From Tritrichomonas foetus (lineage: Eukaryota > Parabasalia > Tritrichomonadida > Tritrichomonadidae), in assembly GCA_001839685.1 (NCBI GenBank), contig MLAK01000250.1, positions 1-51,349 of the forward strand: a stretch of 51,349 nucleotides of DNA. Direction: 5' to 3'. Positions 9,247 to 19,164 of this stretch are shown piece after piece. Under the pieces are notes generated by a model that searched no databases, was not told where the DNA came from, and saw only the letters and a list, made by a program, of their open reading frames with translations. The translations under genes were made by a program, and so were the position numbers. Within the stretch, counting starts at the first letter, position 1. Every line of letters starts with the position of its first letter.

Positions 9247-10233
9247 ATGAGTGATGAAGAAGTTATCCCGAGAAAGAATGCTCCACAAATAGCATTTGCA
9301 AACAAGGAACGAAAAAAGAAAGTTCACCATTTCGACCCCCAAAAATACCTAGCTATTAAATCACTCATCGAAAGATCAGATCCTGCCACAAATATCCATT
9401 CGAACGCTACTCCATATCCAAAATTCGCCCCAAAAGAAGTACAGGGTTATCTAATCGCTCTCTCTTTCGATATTACTAATCTCGTCGCTTACGAATTATA
9501 TTCCTATGTCGAAGAAACGCTTAAAACAGAGGTCGAAGACCTTTCAATTTTCAGAGACCCCTTCACAAACGATCCAAACGGCCTAGTTGTTGTCCAACTT
9601 ATCGAAGATGTAAGTACGACCAGATTACGGAAATTGTCCGAACAAACGTTTAAAGGACATCCAGTACAAGTTCGTCTTTTCTCAAGTGAAGTAAAGTTCC
9701 AACAATTCCTTGAAAATAATGCAGATGAAAAATTGAAAAATATTTCAATTCCTTTAAAAGCTTCAACGCCGATCGTATTTGTACAGAATTATACAGGTGA
9801 TGAAGTGGAACTTGTTAAATTTTTCGGAAAGTGCGGACAAGTTAATCTCATTCGAATGTCACATATTCGAAAATGCATCTTCTTCACAATTTACTACGAT
9901 CGTGAAGAATCAGCAGAACTTGCTTGCAGATCACTAAACGGGTTTCGAACATCAGGCGGTGAACTGATTGTAACTCCGCTCTATCGTCGCTCGGTTGAAA
10001 GAGCCTTCGGAGTCATCAATTGTGATGCGCCGAACGAACTGAAGGTCCATATCGAGAATTTTGGAAACATAGAAAAAATGAAAGAAAGAAAGGATGGTGT
10101 AATTTACATTTTAATGGAAACAATAGATGCTGCAAAGTACGCCTGCACACTCATAAACTCGAGAGTGATTGGAACAAAAAGAGTGACGACATTTTTCGTG
10201 GAATATGAATACTTCAACAGCAAAAATTTATAA
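9247..10233 (+). CDS. Divergent RNA-binding protein with three RRM-like domains
   Basis: 328-aa protein. The clearest RRM-like domain is the middle one (about 174-247): VFVQNY resembles RNP2, KCIFFTIYY sits where RNP1 lies, and SAELACRSLNG matches the second helix. A first copy (about 67-146, starting GYLIALSFDI) and a third (about 253-328, starting AFGVINC and containing GVIYILMET) have the same beta-alpha-beta spacing but weak RNP motifs. The layout recalls the meiosis-protein Mei2 / multi-RRM families, but I cannot assign an orthologue. An in-frame ATG exists at 9145, adding 34 hydrophobic residues; the ATG at 9247 is preferred because it follows a T-rich leader and starts an acidic MSDEE N-terminus, as in neighbouring genes. 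Third codon positions are more GC-rich than in adjacent genes, which may mean good expression. Confidence 0.65.
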   Translation: MSDEEVIPRKNAPQIAFANKERKKKVHHFDPQKYLAIKSLIERSDPATNIHSNATPYPKFAPKEVQGYLIALSFDITNLVAYELYSYVEETLKTEVEDLSIFRDPFTNDPNGLVVVQLIEDVSTTRLRKLSEQTFKGHPVQVRLFSSEVKFQQFLENNADEKLKNISIPLKASTPIVFVQNYTGDEVELVKFFGKCGQVNLIRMSHIRKCIFFTIYYDREESAELACRSLNGFRTSGGELIVTPLYRRSVERAFGVINCDAPNELKVHIENFGNIEKMKERKDGVIYILMETIDAAKYACTLINSRVIGTKRVTTFFVEYEYFNSKNL

Positions 10234-11400
10234 CTCATGAATTGGGTGAGAAATTTCATGGAAAAGGAAATATGAATCAGACTTTATAATGTATAATAAA
10301 TTGTGATTATTATTCAATTCATATTAATATCTCTGATTTCTATTTATGAAAATTTAAAATTGAAGTTTTTCGGTAAAAACCGAGATTATGTTTCAATGAA
10401 TGAATGGATTGAAAATTCATTGAAGTGCAAATATAGCATTGCTGGAATAACTCAAGGAAATCATTCATCAAATGAAAATATTGGCAATTTTTTGCTCGTT
10501 TCCTAGTAACTTCTATAAAAACATTTTTATTATATTATATACTTTGAGGAAACAAGAAATATTTGCGAGTTTTCAAATTTATCGAAAAATGTATTTCAGA
10601 TATTGGTTGGTGAGTTAATATTAAGTGACCAAAGAATCGATTGTAGATTCGAATCCAGAAAATACATATTTTCTTTTGGAGAAATCAATGAATTGTCAAG
10701 AAATGCGATAAAGATTGAGATTTTGGTCGAAATTCTCTAATTCTATTCAATTTCTAACCACATATATTCGCAAAAAGTTTTATATCACTCCGAATTCAAC
10801 TGTCATAAAGTCCGATGACGCTGTCAACTCAAAATTTTGTATTCTATTTAGAATTTTTTGAAAATAAAAAAGGATGATTATTTCAAATTCAAAGCATAAA
10901 ATAAAAATTGAATGTTACAGATATAAATCAAAATCTAGTGTTTTTTTCTTGCCTAAATTTTGTAAATCATTATATCCATAATGCTATTATTCTAATAATA
11001 ACAAATGTATTAAAGTAACCTAGTTTATTTATATTTTAACTCATTATTTAAGTAGATATATAACATTTATTTGATATAAATGATTCGTTTTTCTTTTCAG
11101 ATTTCTGATGAAAATTAAATGATTTACCTTCTTTTTCAAAAAGTTAGCATGTTTTCCAATTTGTCTATAGTATTGAATACCAAATTCGATAAAATTTTTA
11201 AATAATAATAGTATGGCTAAATTTATATACTTTACATCGTAAACTTTTTAATCCAGTGAAATTATTCATGATTTTATTGAATTTATTTAACAGACATTCA
11301 GAAAAACATAAGGTCAAGCTCGTAAATGAGAACTTCAACCGTTTATGAAAGCCAAGCCATTCAAAATTATTCATAACCAAAAACTATTATCGATTCGAAG
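10234..11400. other. 1.2-kb intergenic region
   Basis: AT-rich sequence without a convincing gene. The only + strand open frame of note (10303-10506) starts at GTG and has no family resemblance. A TTCGAATCC string near 10650 looks like a tRNA B-box core, but no tRNA fold can be drawn around it. Confidence 0.55.
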
Positions 11401-12045
11401 ATGGGAAGAAGATCAAGAAATCACACATATGTAAAGTTCATCATTTTGTTAGACAAAACAGGCAATGTTAATCAACGTTTCGAACTAGATTGTAAAGGTA
11501 AACTCAAACATCCCCTATCCAATTATGATCAAACAAGTTCTTCCGGTAATCAACATTTAAACTTCCAAACTAATATGACAATGCAGCAGAATCAAAAGCT
11601 GGATTACAATCCCTTACCTATACCAAATATCCAAAAAGGTATTAATGTCCAGCCAAGTATGCTCAGAATTCAAGGTTATTCAGGAAAGTTTATTCCAAAT
11701 AACTCTCAGAAATCAATTCAAAATTCCATTCAGAATTTTAAAGACATTCAGAATATTCATGTCCCACTTTTTCAAAAGGTTGCCGTATCATCTGCCTTCA
11801 ATTATTCGAATGAGTCTACACCCTCGTCTCCTCCACCATCGGCTGCACCTGTCATGAGAACATCTTCATTCCCAATAACACCAATGATGAGAGCCAAACC
11901 GTCATTAGCTCTTGAAATCGGTGTAAACAACAAATCCAATTTGTTTATCCCTTCAAGGGCGATATCATTCGACGAAGATATTCAAAACGAATTCAATGTT
12001 ATAGATATTAGGCCGCAGAGGAATGAAGCTCTTCAGGCCTTTTAG
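11401..12045 (+). CDS. Hypothetical disordered protein
   Basis: 214-aa protein, not recognised. It starts with a basic MGRRSRNHTYVKFIILLD segment that could form a short strand or beta-hairpin. The rest is Asn/Gln/Ser/Pro-rich and probably disordered, with repeated QNSIQNFKDIQNIH-like heptads near residues 105-125 and a Ser/Pro cluster (STPSSPPPSAAP) near 140-150. These Ser-Pro and Thr-Pro sites could be targets of proline-directed kinases. It begins with an ATG and has more even base composition than the flanks, which supports coding. The function is unknown. Confidence 0.55.
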   Translation: MGRRSRNHTYVKFIILLDKTGNVNQRFELDCKGKLKHPLSNYDQTSSSGNQHLNFQTNMTMQQNQKLDYNPLPIPNIQKGINVQPSMLRIQGYSGKFIPNNSQKSIQNSIQNFKDIQNIHVPLFQKVAVSSAFNYSNESTPSSPPPSAAPVMRTSSFPITPMMRAKPSLALEIGVNNKSNLFIPSRAISFDEDIQNEFNVIDIRPQRNEALQAF

Positions 12046-12398
12046 AATTTTGTTGTGAATAATTATTGTTAACAATATGATAAATAGAATAAATGTCGAC
12101 CAAAAAAAATATTCTTCTCTTTTTGTCCTTCATTTTAATCTTCATTTCATTTCGATTTTCTGTCATTCTCAGCTTATCAAAAAATTGTTTTTCATTAAAT
12201 TATAGACCAGAATTAAAGAACGACATAATGTAGTAGAGAACTTTATATTCTCTAAAAAACGAATTAGAGAATATGAATCTGGAGTTTCCATCAGACATTC
12301 CAGGAATCGATTAACATTGTGTTTATTTCTGACGAAATTTGGTCACATTTAATGAATTTCTTATTCTAAACGGAAGTTGCATTGAATTTGTCAGAAAT
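12046..12398. other. Intergenic stretch
   Basis: AT-rich 3' and 5' flanking sequence of the two + strand genes. The 60 bases from 12339 are open in frame with the next gene but begin with TTG. A short palindromic pair of TTCTCTAA / TTAGAGAA-type strings lies around 12250-12272. Nothing else is seen. Confidence 0.45.
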
Positions 12399-13496
12399 AT
12401 GAATCAGCAAATTGCTGAAGACTATAAAAGAGCTACAACATCAATGACAAACGCAGAACAACTTCGTATTGAAAGAGAGTTTCGTTTTTTTCTTTTACAT
12501 TTACTTGACACGTCGAACGATAACATAGATATCATTAATGCTGTTGCGCCACTTTATCATTCAGAAATCTCCAAAATCAAAGGAGCTTCTCAAGCCAAAA
12601 AAGATAAAGAATTTGAAAAGATTTTAAAATTATTAATGAACGGTGAAGAACCTATCAATATTGGAGTCGAACTTTCGCCAGATGAAAGAAAAAATGTTCT
12701 AATTTCATTATTGGATGATCAAAAGTTATCCTCTCTTCGCAGTCAAATATTAAAATTAGATATACCAGTTCCTCTTTTTCGTTCGCTTGCGCATACTTTC
12801 GCTTATTATTCAAATTTAGCGAAAGAAAATGAATCACTAGAAAAAAGGCTTCAATCTCTTCGCGATGTTCGACATTTTTCTCCAAATTCCGAAGATGTTT
12901 TCATTCCAACAAAGCCAACATCATCATTATCAACACCACGTGGAGTAAAGCATGGTATTAACACTGGCGGAAAGAAATCTAGTGTTTCAAATTTACCTTT
13001 ATCACAACAAAGTTCTTCACTTTCTTCTTCAAGGCCAAATTCTGAATTGGGATCAACCCCAGCAACTCCAAGAATTAGTTCATCATCTTCTCGATTAAGC
13101 TCGTCAAGAATGCAGACAACCAAATTCCGATCTCCATCGAAGATTGATACAGAAACAGTTGATTTTGAAAATCAAACACTTAGAAAACAAATTGAAATGA
13201 AAGAGCATGAAATAAAGCAAACAACCGCTCAAGCAAAAATGATGAAAGCAGCAATCGAAAAAAGAATTCGTGATATAGCTTATATTCAAAAAGAGATCTT
13301 AAGTTTGGAGGACCAACTAGAGGGAATAAAAAAGGAAGAAAAACAGGAAGAGAAAATCAAAATCGCACTCGATGAAAGTTCAAAAGATATGATTTTGAAA
13401 AAGAAAAGAGAAGCTAACGAGATAACAACTCAACAACAAAAGGCTATCGAAGAGAACAGACGCTTGAAAGAACGAGCTGCTCGTGAAAATATATAA
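12399..13496 (+). CDS. Hypothetical coiled-coil protein
   Basis: 365-aa protein without a recognised domain. Residues 1-165 are mainly helical and include a degenerate solenoid-like stretch (LSPDERKNVLISLLDDQ and LRSQILKLDIPVPLFRSLAHTFAYYSNLA). Residues of about 165-245 are very rich in Ser, with Ser-Pro/Thr-Pro sites (SSSLSSSRPNSE, STPATPRISSSSS). Residues 250-365 form a long coiled coil of EIKQTTAQAKMMKAAIEKR type. The fold plan (helical head, Ser-rich linker, coiled-coil tail) is common in cytoskeletal or centrosomal proteins, which is inference only. The ORF opens at TTG 12339; the first ATG is 12399. Confidence 0.6.
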   Translation: MNQQIAEDYKRATTSMTNAEQLRIEREFRFFLLHLLDTSNDNIDIINAVAPLYHSEISKIKGASQAKKDKEFEKILKLLMNGEEPINIGVELSPDERKNVLISLLDDQKLSSLRSQILKLDIPVPLFRSLAHTFAYYSNLAKENESLEKRLQSLRDVRHFSPNSEDVFIPTKPTSSLSTPRGVKHGINTGGKKSSVSNLPLSQQSSSLSSSRPNSELGSTPATPRISSSSSRLSSSRMQTTKFRSPSKIDTETVDFENQTLRKQIEMKEHEIKQTTAQAKMMKAAIEKRIRDIAYIQKEILSLEDQLEGIKKEEKQEEKIKIALDESSKDMILKKKREANEITTQQQKAIEENRRLKERAARENI

Positions 13497-13631
13497 TCCT
13501 TGTTATTTATTTTGTTTGTATTATAAACTGTTTTCATATTATACCAATTCATGACCAATTTGATTTTTTTTTGGACATTTTTAGGTGAAATTATGGTCAA
13601 TTTATATTGCTAAAACATTATAAATTGGAGA

Positions 13632-14012
13632 ATGAGTAACAATGAACTGGATGCGGCTATGGCCAACTTACTTGGTAATTTAGCAGCAATTGATGAAGAC
13701 GAAGAAGATGAAGAAGAGTCTGGACAAGAACAAAAATCGAATTCAAAATCGGATATTGTAATTCCACCAAATCCAAACATACCGCATAAAATCGCTAAAA
13801 AAGTGGAAGACAAATACACAGGAAATAAACCTATTAAAATAAATGAAGAAGAAGCAAACGAAATTCGATTATCCGAAATTATGAAACAGGTGGAAGAAGT
13901 TAGTGAAGATTTAGAAAAAAATAAAACGAATACTCACAATAATGATGGCGAAGAAATCGATCTCGAAAATTTAGATTTAGATTGGCATTATCACACTCCA
14001 TCAGCACATTAA
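13632..14012 (+). CDS. Small acidic hypothetical protein
   Basis: 126-aa protein with an ATG start 135 bases after the previous gene. It begins with a short amphipathic helix (NNELDAAMANLLGNLAAI), followed by an acidic run (DEDEEDEEES), a Pro/Lys-rich middle and a second helix (EANEIRLSEIMKQVEEVSEDLEK), and ends DLDWHYHTPSAH. The composition suggests a short adaptor or chaperone-type acidic protein, but no family is recognised. The same-strand, close position next to the coiled-coil gene may be chance. Confidence 0.5.
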   Translation: MSNNELDAAMANLLGNLAAIDEDEEDEEESGQEQKSNSKSDIVIPPNPNIPHKIAKKVEDKYTGNKPIKINEEEANEIRLSEIMKQVEEVSEDLEKNKTNTHNNDGEEIDLENLDLDWHYHTPSAH

Positions 14013-14271
14013 TGTCATTATGTTATACTTTTTCTGTTTTTAATAAATTATATAAATATATATATAGATTTTCACTATAAAAATTATTTTGTCAATTTGT
14101 ATTATTTATTCGTAAATATTTATAAACAAAAACAAACAAACACATAAACAAATTATATTACTTGTTCAAGAATAAAAACAAATATATACATGAATACAAC
14201 AGAATCTAAGACTAAATCACAAAAATTACATTTTGATCAGCATTAAAAATTCGATCAGTATTAAAATTGTT

Positions 14272-15156
14272 CTAAAAGAATTCATCACCAAATACTTCTG
14301 GCATGAATACTGCAATATATCCTTCTTCATCATCATCTGCTGCAACAAGCATTAGATAGTTTGCTGTAATCGAAGAAATGTTGACACCATGGATAGTCAG
14401 CGGACTGAATTCGTCTTTATCAAGTGCACATGGTAAAACAGATGAGTCATCAACTACAGCAACAATATAATCGGTTCCAAAGCAGGGGCCAGATGTGAAG
14501 GCACCAAAATGTCCTCGTTGATTGAAATGTGAATGCTCAACAAATTCACGATTATTATAAAATGAAATGCCAGACTCATATCCAACTGCAATGGATTCAA
14601 CTTTTTTATATGTATATGAAGTGATTGATAGCGGCTTCATTTTTCGATTTTTAAGCATTAACGGAACATCCAATGTCTTCATATCTTCAGTGAAAAAGTC
14701 CCAAATTGTGACTGTTGAATCTTCATAACCACTGACAAGTGAATTTTTATTGAGGAAATGAAGTTTGGCTGGAGGGATTGAATTAATTTTATTATCTGTG
14801 ATTTTCCTTTGAATGTTTCTTCCATCACTAATCATAATTCCATCTTTTGTTGCCGCTGCGATTGATGTTTCATAGACAGCAATATCTACAATTTCGCTGG
14901 TCGTTTGTAATTGAAGTGTCGGTCCTGCTTTGCATCGGTGGTCATGCCTTAAAATGTGAAAGTCATTTGCCGTATGCATAATATTTTCATCATCGATATC
15001 AATAGCAACGATCGGTTTGTCGATATTATAATTGTAAGAAAATCGATTTGTTTCGATATCAAAAATTCCAATTCGTCCAGATTTACAACCAAATGAACAT
15101 AACGATGAAACACCTGGAAACGCTTTAACAACTGTAACTTGTTCGTTTATTTGCAT
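14272..15156 (-). CDS. WD40-like beta-propeller protein
   Basis: 294-aa protein on the minus strand. It is built of repeated short strands with WD-type spacing, for example GCKSGRIGIFDIET, LVSGYEDSTVTIWDFF and IAVGYESGISFYNN. About six or seven blades would account for the whole length, so it is probably a single small propeller acting as a protein-binding scaffold. Canonical GH and WD dipeptides are mostly degraded; the TIWDFF blade is the best. The plan and size recall WDR53-type proteins, but I cannot claim orthology. It is transcribed away from the SAPS-type gene across a 593-bp shared upstream region. On the coding strand its ATG is preceded by a long run of A. Confidence 0.6.
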   Translation of the reverse strand: MQINEQVTVVKAFPGVSSLCSFGCKSGRIGIFDIETNRFSYNYNIDKPIVAIDIDDENIMHTANDFHILRHDHRCKAGPTLQLQTTSEIVDIAVYETSIAAATKDGIMISDGRNIQRKITDNKINSIPPAKLHFLNKNSLVSGYEDSTVTIWDFFTEDMKTLDVPLMLKNRKMKPLSITSYTYKKVESIAVGYESGISFYNNREFVEHSHFNQRGHFGAFTSGPCFGTDYIVAVVDDSSVLPCALDKDEFSPLTIHGVNISSITANYLMLVAADDDEEGYIAVFMPEVFGDEFF

Positions 15157-15749
15157 GCTATTTTTTTTTTTTTTTAAACGTTCATCATCAATTCACCATG
15201 ACATGCCAAATAATCAAAAAGTGTTGAATTCTAGAGAAGCTTTAGAAAATGCGATCAAAACTAAGTGAACAAATCCATTCGGTTTTGTGATATGGAACAT
15301 AAGTATAATTCACTATTTATAACATGTCAATTAAGTAAATATCGATGATGAACAAAACGAACTCCAGAAATGTCAAAATTTTCAAACAATCGGAACAAAA
15401 GGAAAAAGAAATCGATTATTTCGGTTTTAAAGGATAAACAAATAAAGATTCTAAATTTTCAGATTTGACTGATTTTATCGAAGGTTTTTTCTGCGGGAAT
15501 TTCGGTTTTGACAAAACTGACAGAGGAAGCGCTGAAGGAAGTGAAATACTTTTTCACCGCCATTTCCACTTTTTCATATACAAAGGAACCGTTTAATCAA
15601 TGAAAAAGTTCGACTTTTTAATTAAATCAACCGCCATTAATTCTTATTCAATTTTTTTGTTTTATCACTTACAATTTTTCTATACATACATTGAATTAAT
15701 TCAGATTTCAAAAAAATTTACATCAAACATCATCATTTCCTTATTCATC
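15157..15749. promoter_or_regulatory. Divergent promoter region
   Basis: Upstream region shared by the minus-strand WD40-like gene and the + strand SAPS-type gene, so promoters for both should lie here. It has a homopolymer T run (about 15161-15175) next to the WD40-like ATG. The segment 15600-15749 is open in frame with the downstream gene and has its own ATG, but encodes a hydrophobic, low-quality extension. Confidence 0.5.
15733..15739 (+). promoter_or_regulatory. Possible initiator (Inr-like) element of the SAPS-type gene
   Basis: TCATTTC fits TCA-Py-(T/A) and lies 15 bases before the ATG at 15750, within the 5-20-base range usual in trichomonads. It also supports 15750, not 15600, as the true start. 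Chance occurrence is not excluded. Confidence 0.3.
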
Positions 15750-17300
15750 ATGAAAAAATCAACTCTCCAAAACACATTTTTAAGCAAACTCTCACGTAAT
15801 GAAATTACGATAGAAGAAGCTCTGATAGACGAATCTACAGTCATTGGAGTTCGAAGACAAAGCAAAATTATTATTCCGTTCATCATCCAAAATATTTCAT
15901 CTATCTTGCGTATTGCAGTCGACATAAATTCCCAATTCAAACATCTCTCGTCAAAAGCAATGAAAATAATAACAACAACAAACAGTGGAAAATTAATATC
16001 CGCAATTTGTGATGGAAAAGAACTTAATTCAATCGCGAAAGAAATTGAAATGATGGATATAAATGATGACCTTGAAAATCACACCCATTTCACAGATGAT
16101 AATAGAAAAACAGAATCATCTTCAAATTTCGAAGAAAAGTCAGAATTTCTTTTCGACGAAAATATAAACTATTCAACTTGTTATAATAATCGTAAAAATG
16201 CGATTATTGGCAGATTCGCAGAAATTGTTGAGGCATGTATTTTGAAATATCCAGAAAGCATCTATGGATTTCATTTTTTAATGAAATTTTTAAAATATAG
16301 TGATAATTATACAATTTTTTCGCTTTTTGAGAATCTTGCTTCATCGAAGAAAGAAGAAATTGTTTCCTTTTTAAAATTCGTAAAATTTCAAGATCGAATC
16401 ATTGACATTATTTCTAAATGGCATCGTGGTGATGATTTTATTTCTTCTGATTGTGCTGCAGCCCTCTATCAAATTTTGATAGTCTTTGTTGATACATCAG
16501 CTATCTATCAAACTTCATTTTCACCCAAATTGATTCAATTTTCACTGGATTATTTCGAGCATGCTGATTCTGATGTTCTTGCCAAGCAGTGGAAGCTTGC
16601 CAAAACATTGGTAGATGCATCAACAGTGAACGACTTTGCAACTTTATATCAAACAGCATCTATTTCGATAGAAATTATTTCTGATACTATTTTCGAATAC
16701 CAAATTAATGCGATTGATTTCATAATTTCACTAATTACTTTTTCAAGTCCATCGCTTTTTCAAAGAGCCTCCTCCAATCAACACAAATTTAGTGATGATG
16801 ATGAAAACTATCAGCCAATAGAAACAAAGGAATTTGATGAAAATCAACAAAATGATTTTTTATCGTCAATCGATTCAGATAATTTATTTTCTTGTGCAAC
16901 CAAAATCTTCGAAAGCTTTCCGAATTCATCGATCGCATTAGCAACAATTTGTGATTTAATGCTGACATCAATCATGACAGAAGAATTAAGGAACAATGTT
17001 ATTGAAATATTCTTTCCAGTTATCATTGAAGGTTGCCAAAGTCAAACTGTTAGCCAGAGGGCTTTTTCTATTCAGTTTGTCAAACAAGTTTTTGATATGT
17101 GCAGAAACTCTAATAAGTCTCTTCAAGATGAGATTGAAAAGCATCCATACTTCATTGAAATTGGAATGCCTATTGTTTTTGCAAATGATTCTATCCTCCA
17201 TCGAGAATATGGAGAAATAATAGGAATCTCAAGTATAATTGGTTGTTCCACATTAGAAACACTGAATCCAATTCCAAAAGCTTTTAATGTTTCGGTATAA
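15750..17300 (+). CDS. SAPS-domain-like protein, putative regulatory subunit of a Sit4/PP6-type phosphatase
   Basis: 516-aa helical protein. The N-terminus (about residues 8-50), with EITIEEALIDESTVIGVRRQ followed by KIIIPFIIQ, parallels the opening of SAPS proteins, in which a short helix is followed by a LxELxDExxLLQExxxxNxxLIxFL segment. Further on, a helix pair containing KKEEIVSFLKFVKFQDRIID matches the SAPS stretch around '[22 protein letters not shown]'. SAPS proteins bind and direct the Sit4 (yeast) or PP6 (animal) phosphatase, a TOR-controlled enzyme in yeast. An acidic, Ser-rich loop (about 100-150) interrupts the solenoid. An in-frame ATG at 15600 would add 50 hydrophobic residues; I use 15750. 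The family call is from pattern similarity and is moderate; a generic HEAT/ARM protein is the alternative. Confidence 0.55.
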   Translation: MKKSTLQNTFLSKLSRNEITIEEALIDESTVIGVRRQSKIIIPFIIQNISSILRIAVDINSQFKHLSSKAMKIITTTNSGKLISAICDGKELNSIAKEIEMMDINDDLENHTHFTDDNRKTESSSNFEEKSEFLFDENINYSTCYNNRKNAIIGRFAEIVEACILKYPESIYGFHFLMKFLKYSDNYTIFSLFENLASSKKEEIVSFLKFVKFQDRIIDIISKWHRGDDFISSDCAAALYQILIVFVDTSAIYQTSFSPKLIQFSLDYFEHADSDVLAKQWKLAKTLVDASTVNDFATLYQTASISIEIISDTIFEYQINAIDFIISLITFSSPSLFQRASSNQHKFSDDDENYQPIETKEFDENQQNDFLSSIDSDNLFSCATKIFESFPNSSIALATICDLMLTSIMTEELRNNVIEIFFPVIIEGCQSQTVSQRAFSIQFVKQVFDMCRNSNKSLQDEIEKHPYFIEIGMPIVFANDSILHREYGEIIGISSIIGCSTLETLNPIPKAFNVSV

Positions 17301-17543
17301 ATTGTTTTTAGATTTCATTTTCTTTTGTTATTTTTTTCCCCACACATTTTTATTCATTTATGATAACAAAGAGAATCATTTTCATAATTAAAATCATCAT
17401 CATGAAGCAAATAGTATTAAATAATCTCATTGGTCAACAAGAAATCATTGAGAAATATGATACCGAAAAATATTCTAAACTAGTTATTAAAACATAGATA
17501 GATAGACAAATTTTAACTAGGTAATATAAAATATATGAGTATC

Positions 17544-18131
17544 TTAACAACAACCACTATTAGATCTATTGCTTTGTGCTTTCTCAGAAATTAAAACACC
17601 ATTTTTATTGTTCTGTTCAATCATAGATTTGTGAGCTTCAGTTGCAGCACTAACAAAAAGTGATTCAACACCATCGCCTGTTTTTGCAGAAACAAAAAAT
17701 ACATTTGCATATTTTTCACCAATTGCATCTCTTATTTGATCGTTTGTCATCGGAGCACCAACTTCCATATCTTGTTTATTAATAGCTACAACTATTGGTG
17801 GATTTTCACCCGCATCTAATAATCGATCATGCCATATTTTAATATTATCTATTGAAGTTGGATCAACGAATGAGGCAACTATTAGGCATATTTGTGAATT
17901 ACGCGCATACATTGAAACTAAAGAAGCAAATTGTTCCTGTCCTGCAGTATCCCATATTTTTAATTCGATATCAGATCCTCCAACATTCACAATAGTTTTC
18001 ATATGTGATGTACCAACTGTCGGCATCATTTGGAAAGAAAACTGTCCTCTGCATTGTCTCATTGCAAGCGATGTTTTACCAACACCTGTATCTCCAAGAA
18101 TTATCATTTTGTAAGAAGGAAGAGCTGTCAT
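17544..18131 (-). CDS. Rab-family small GTPase
   Basis: 195-aa Ras-superfamily GTPase on the minus strand. It has the P-loop GDTGVGKTS (13-21), switch I with the Mg-binding Thr in PTVGTSH, switch II WDTAGQE, the guanine-specific NKQD and SAK motifs, and a C-terminal GCC for double geranylgeranylation. All five G motifs are intact, so it should bind and hydrolyse GTP. Rab proteins steer vesicle tethering. WDTAGQEQFASLVSMYARNSQ is nearest in style to Rab5-like proteins, but the usual Arg-Tyr/Phe after GQE is Gln-Phe and the Tyr-Tyr-Arg is replaced by Tyr-Ala-Arg, so subclass is uncertain. It converges with the SAPS-type gene (243 bases apart) and diverges from TOR. Confidence 0.9.
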   Translation of the reverse strand: MTALPSYKMIILGDTGVGKTSLAMRQCRGQFSFQMMPTVGTSHMKTIVNVGGSDIELKIWDTAGQEQFASLVSMYARNSQICLIVASFVDPTSIDNIKIWHDRLLDAGENPPIVVAINKQDMEVGAPMTNDQIRDAIGEKYANVFFVSAKTGDGVESLFVSAATEAHKSMIEQNNKNGVLISEKAQSNRSNSGCC

Positions 18132-18143
18132 ATCAACTGATAA

Positions 18144-18150
18144 ATAATGA
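18144..18150 (-). promoter_or_regulatory. Possible initiator (Inr-like) element of the Rab gene
   Basis: Read on the minus strand this is TCATTAT, a good fit to TCA-Py-(T/A), ending 12 bases before the Rab ATG (18131). Placement within 20 bases of the ATG is typical of trichomonad initiators. The motif is short, so confidence is limited. Confidence 0.35.
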
Positions 18151-19147
18151 ATTGAAAATATGTATTAAGAAAATTTGATGAAATCAGATTAATTTGTGAA
18201 GACATATGAAAAAGTTTTTGTGATAGATTTCTATAATCAACTTTTTGTGTTTATTTCAATTTGAGTTTTACATTTCTCAAAAAACGACAAATTTTCAAAT
18301 TTTGTGAAAACTTTTTGATTAAATTGAAATCATAGAATAAAACTATCATATATCAATGTTTAAACCATTATTTGTAGGTATATTATATTTATATATGTAA
18401 TACTTATTTATACTCATATTAATCAATGATAAACACATTATTTTAAAATTAATCTATTTATTTTTGAATAAATTATGAGTTGAGAAAAACACAATAACTC
18501 CACGAGTAGATTTGATTCCATGATTATGATGTTATTCAACAATTAAGAGAGGCTATTCATTAACATCTTAGTAATTCTGTGAACCGATTTTCATTATTGA
18601 ATTCCAATAATAATTTAGGAAAATCAATGAAAATTGGTATTTTCAGGCATATAGATACAAATATAGAAAATTCTGAGATTTCATTAATGCTCAAGCTGAA
18701 AAACTTACAAATTGCCATAATTTCAATCAAGATGACTAAGTTTTATAATTGAATTATCACATTATTCAATGTAATAGAAAGTTAATTTTTGGGTCAAAAA
18801 TGAGATGATTAAAGCTCAATCTTTGGAATCAATCGGGCATGTTGAGTTTTCCAATTTTTGAATAAAAAATTCCTGAGACAGCGAGTAACTCTCAATTTTC
18901 TTCCATCCTTTCGTGTTCAGACAACTTTTTCATTACTACTCAAACTTTTTAAGTTTATCATGGAGAGCCATTTTATTTGAAATTATCGTAAAATTTGAAA
19001 GCAAATTTAAGAGGTTATCACAATTTAGAGCTCTTTTCGAAGCAAATGATAGAAATGATTGTGGTCTTTTCTCAAAATTGTATCATTAAAAATAAAGAAA
19101 AAGTGAACGACTCAAGAGAAATCAACGAAATAAACCATTGAAACGAG

Positions 19148-19152
19148 TCACA
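19148..19152 (+). promoter_or_regulatory. Possible initiator (Inr-like) element of the TOR gene
   Basis: TCACA fits TCA-Py-(T/A) and lies 15 bases before the ATG at 19165. A start here would leave only a very short 5' untranslated region, as is usual in trichomonads. Weak evidence on its own. Confidence 0.25.
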
Positions 19153-19164
19153 ATTTTTTACTTC

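Larger units (their letters stand above)
18132..19164. other. Divergent upstream region between Rab and TOR genes
   Basis: 1.0 kb of AT-rich DNA without a coding sequence, tRNA or repeat that I can support. It should contain the promoters of the minus-strand Rab and the + strand TOR gene. The last 60 bases before TOR are purine-rich. Confidence 0.55.

Noticed and set aside
10303..10506. 67-aa + strand open frame
   Set aside because: Starts with GTG, has no ATG near its beginning and no protein-like features; AT-rich spacer noise.
10608..10665. tRNA-like B-box string TTCGAATCC
   Set aside because: The 5 bases on each side of the TTCGAAT loop do not pair and no acceptor or anticodon stem can be drawn.
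15600..15749. Upstream in-frame ATG for the SAPS-type gene
   Set aside because: It would add 50 hydrophobic residues not expected in SAPS proteins. The ATG at 15750 has an Inr-like motif 15 bases upstream.
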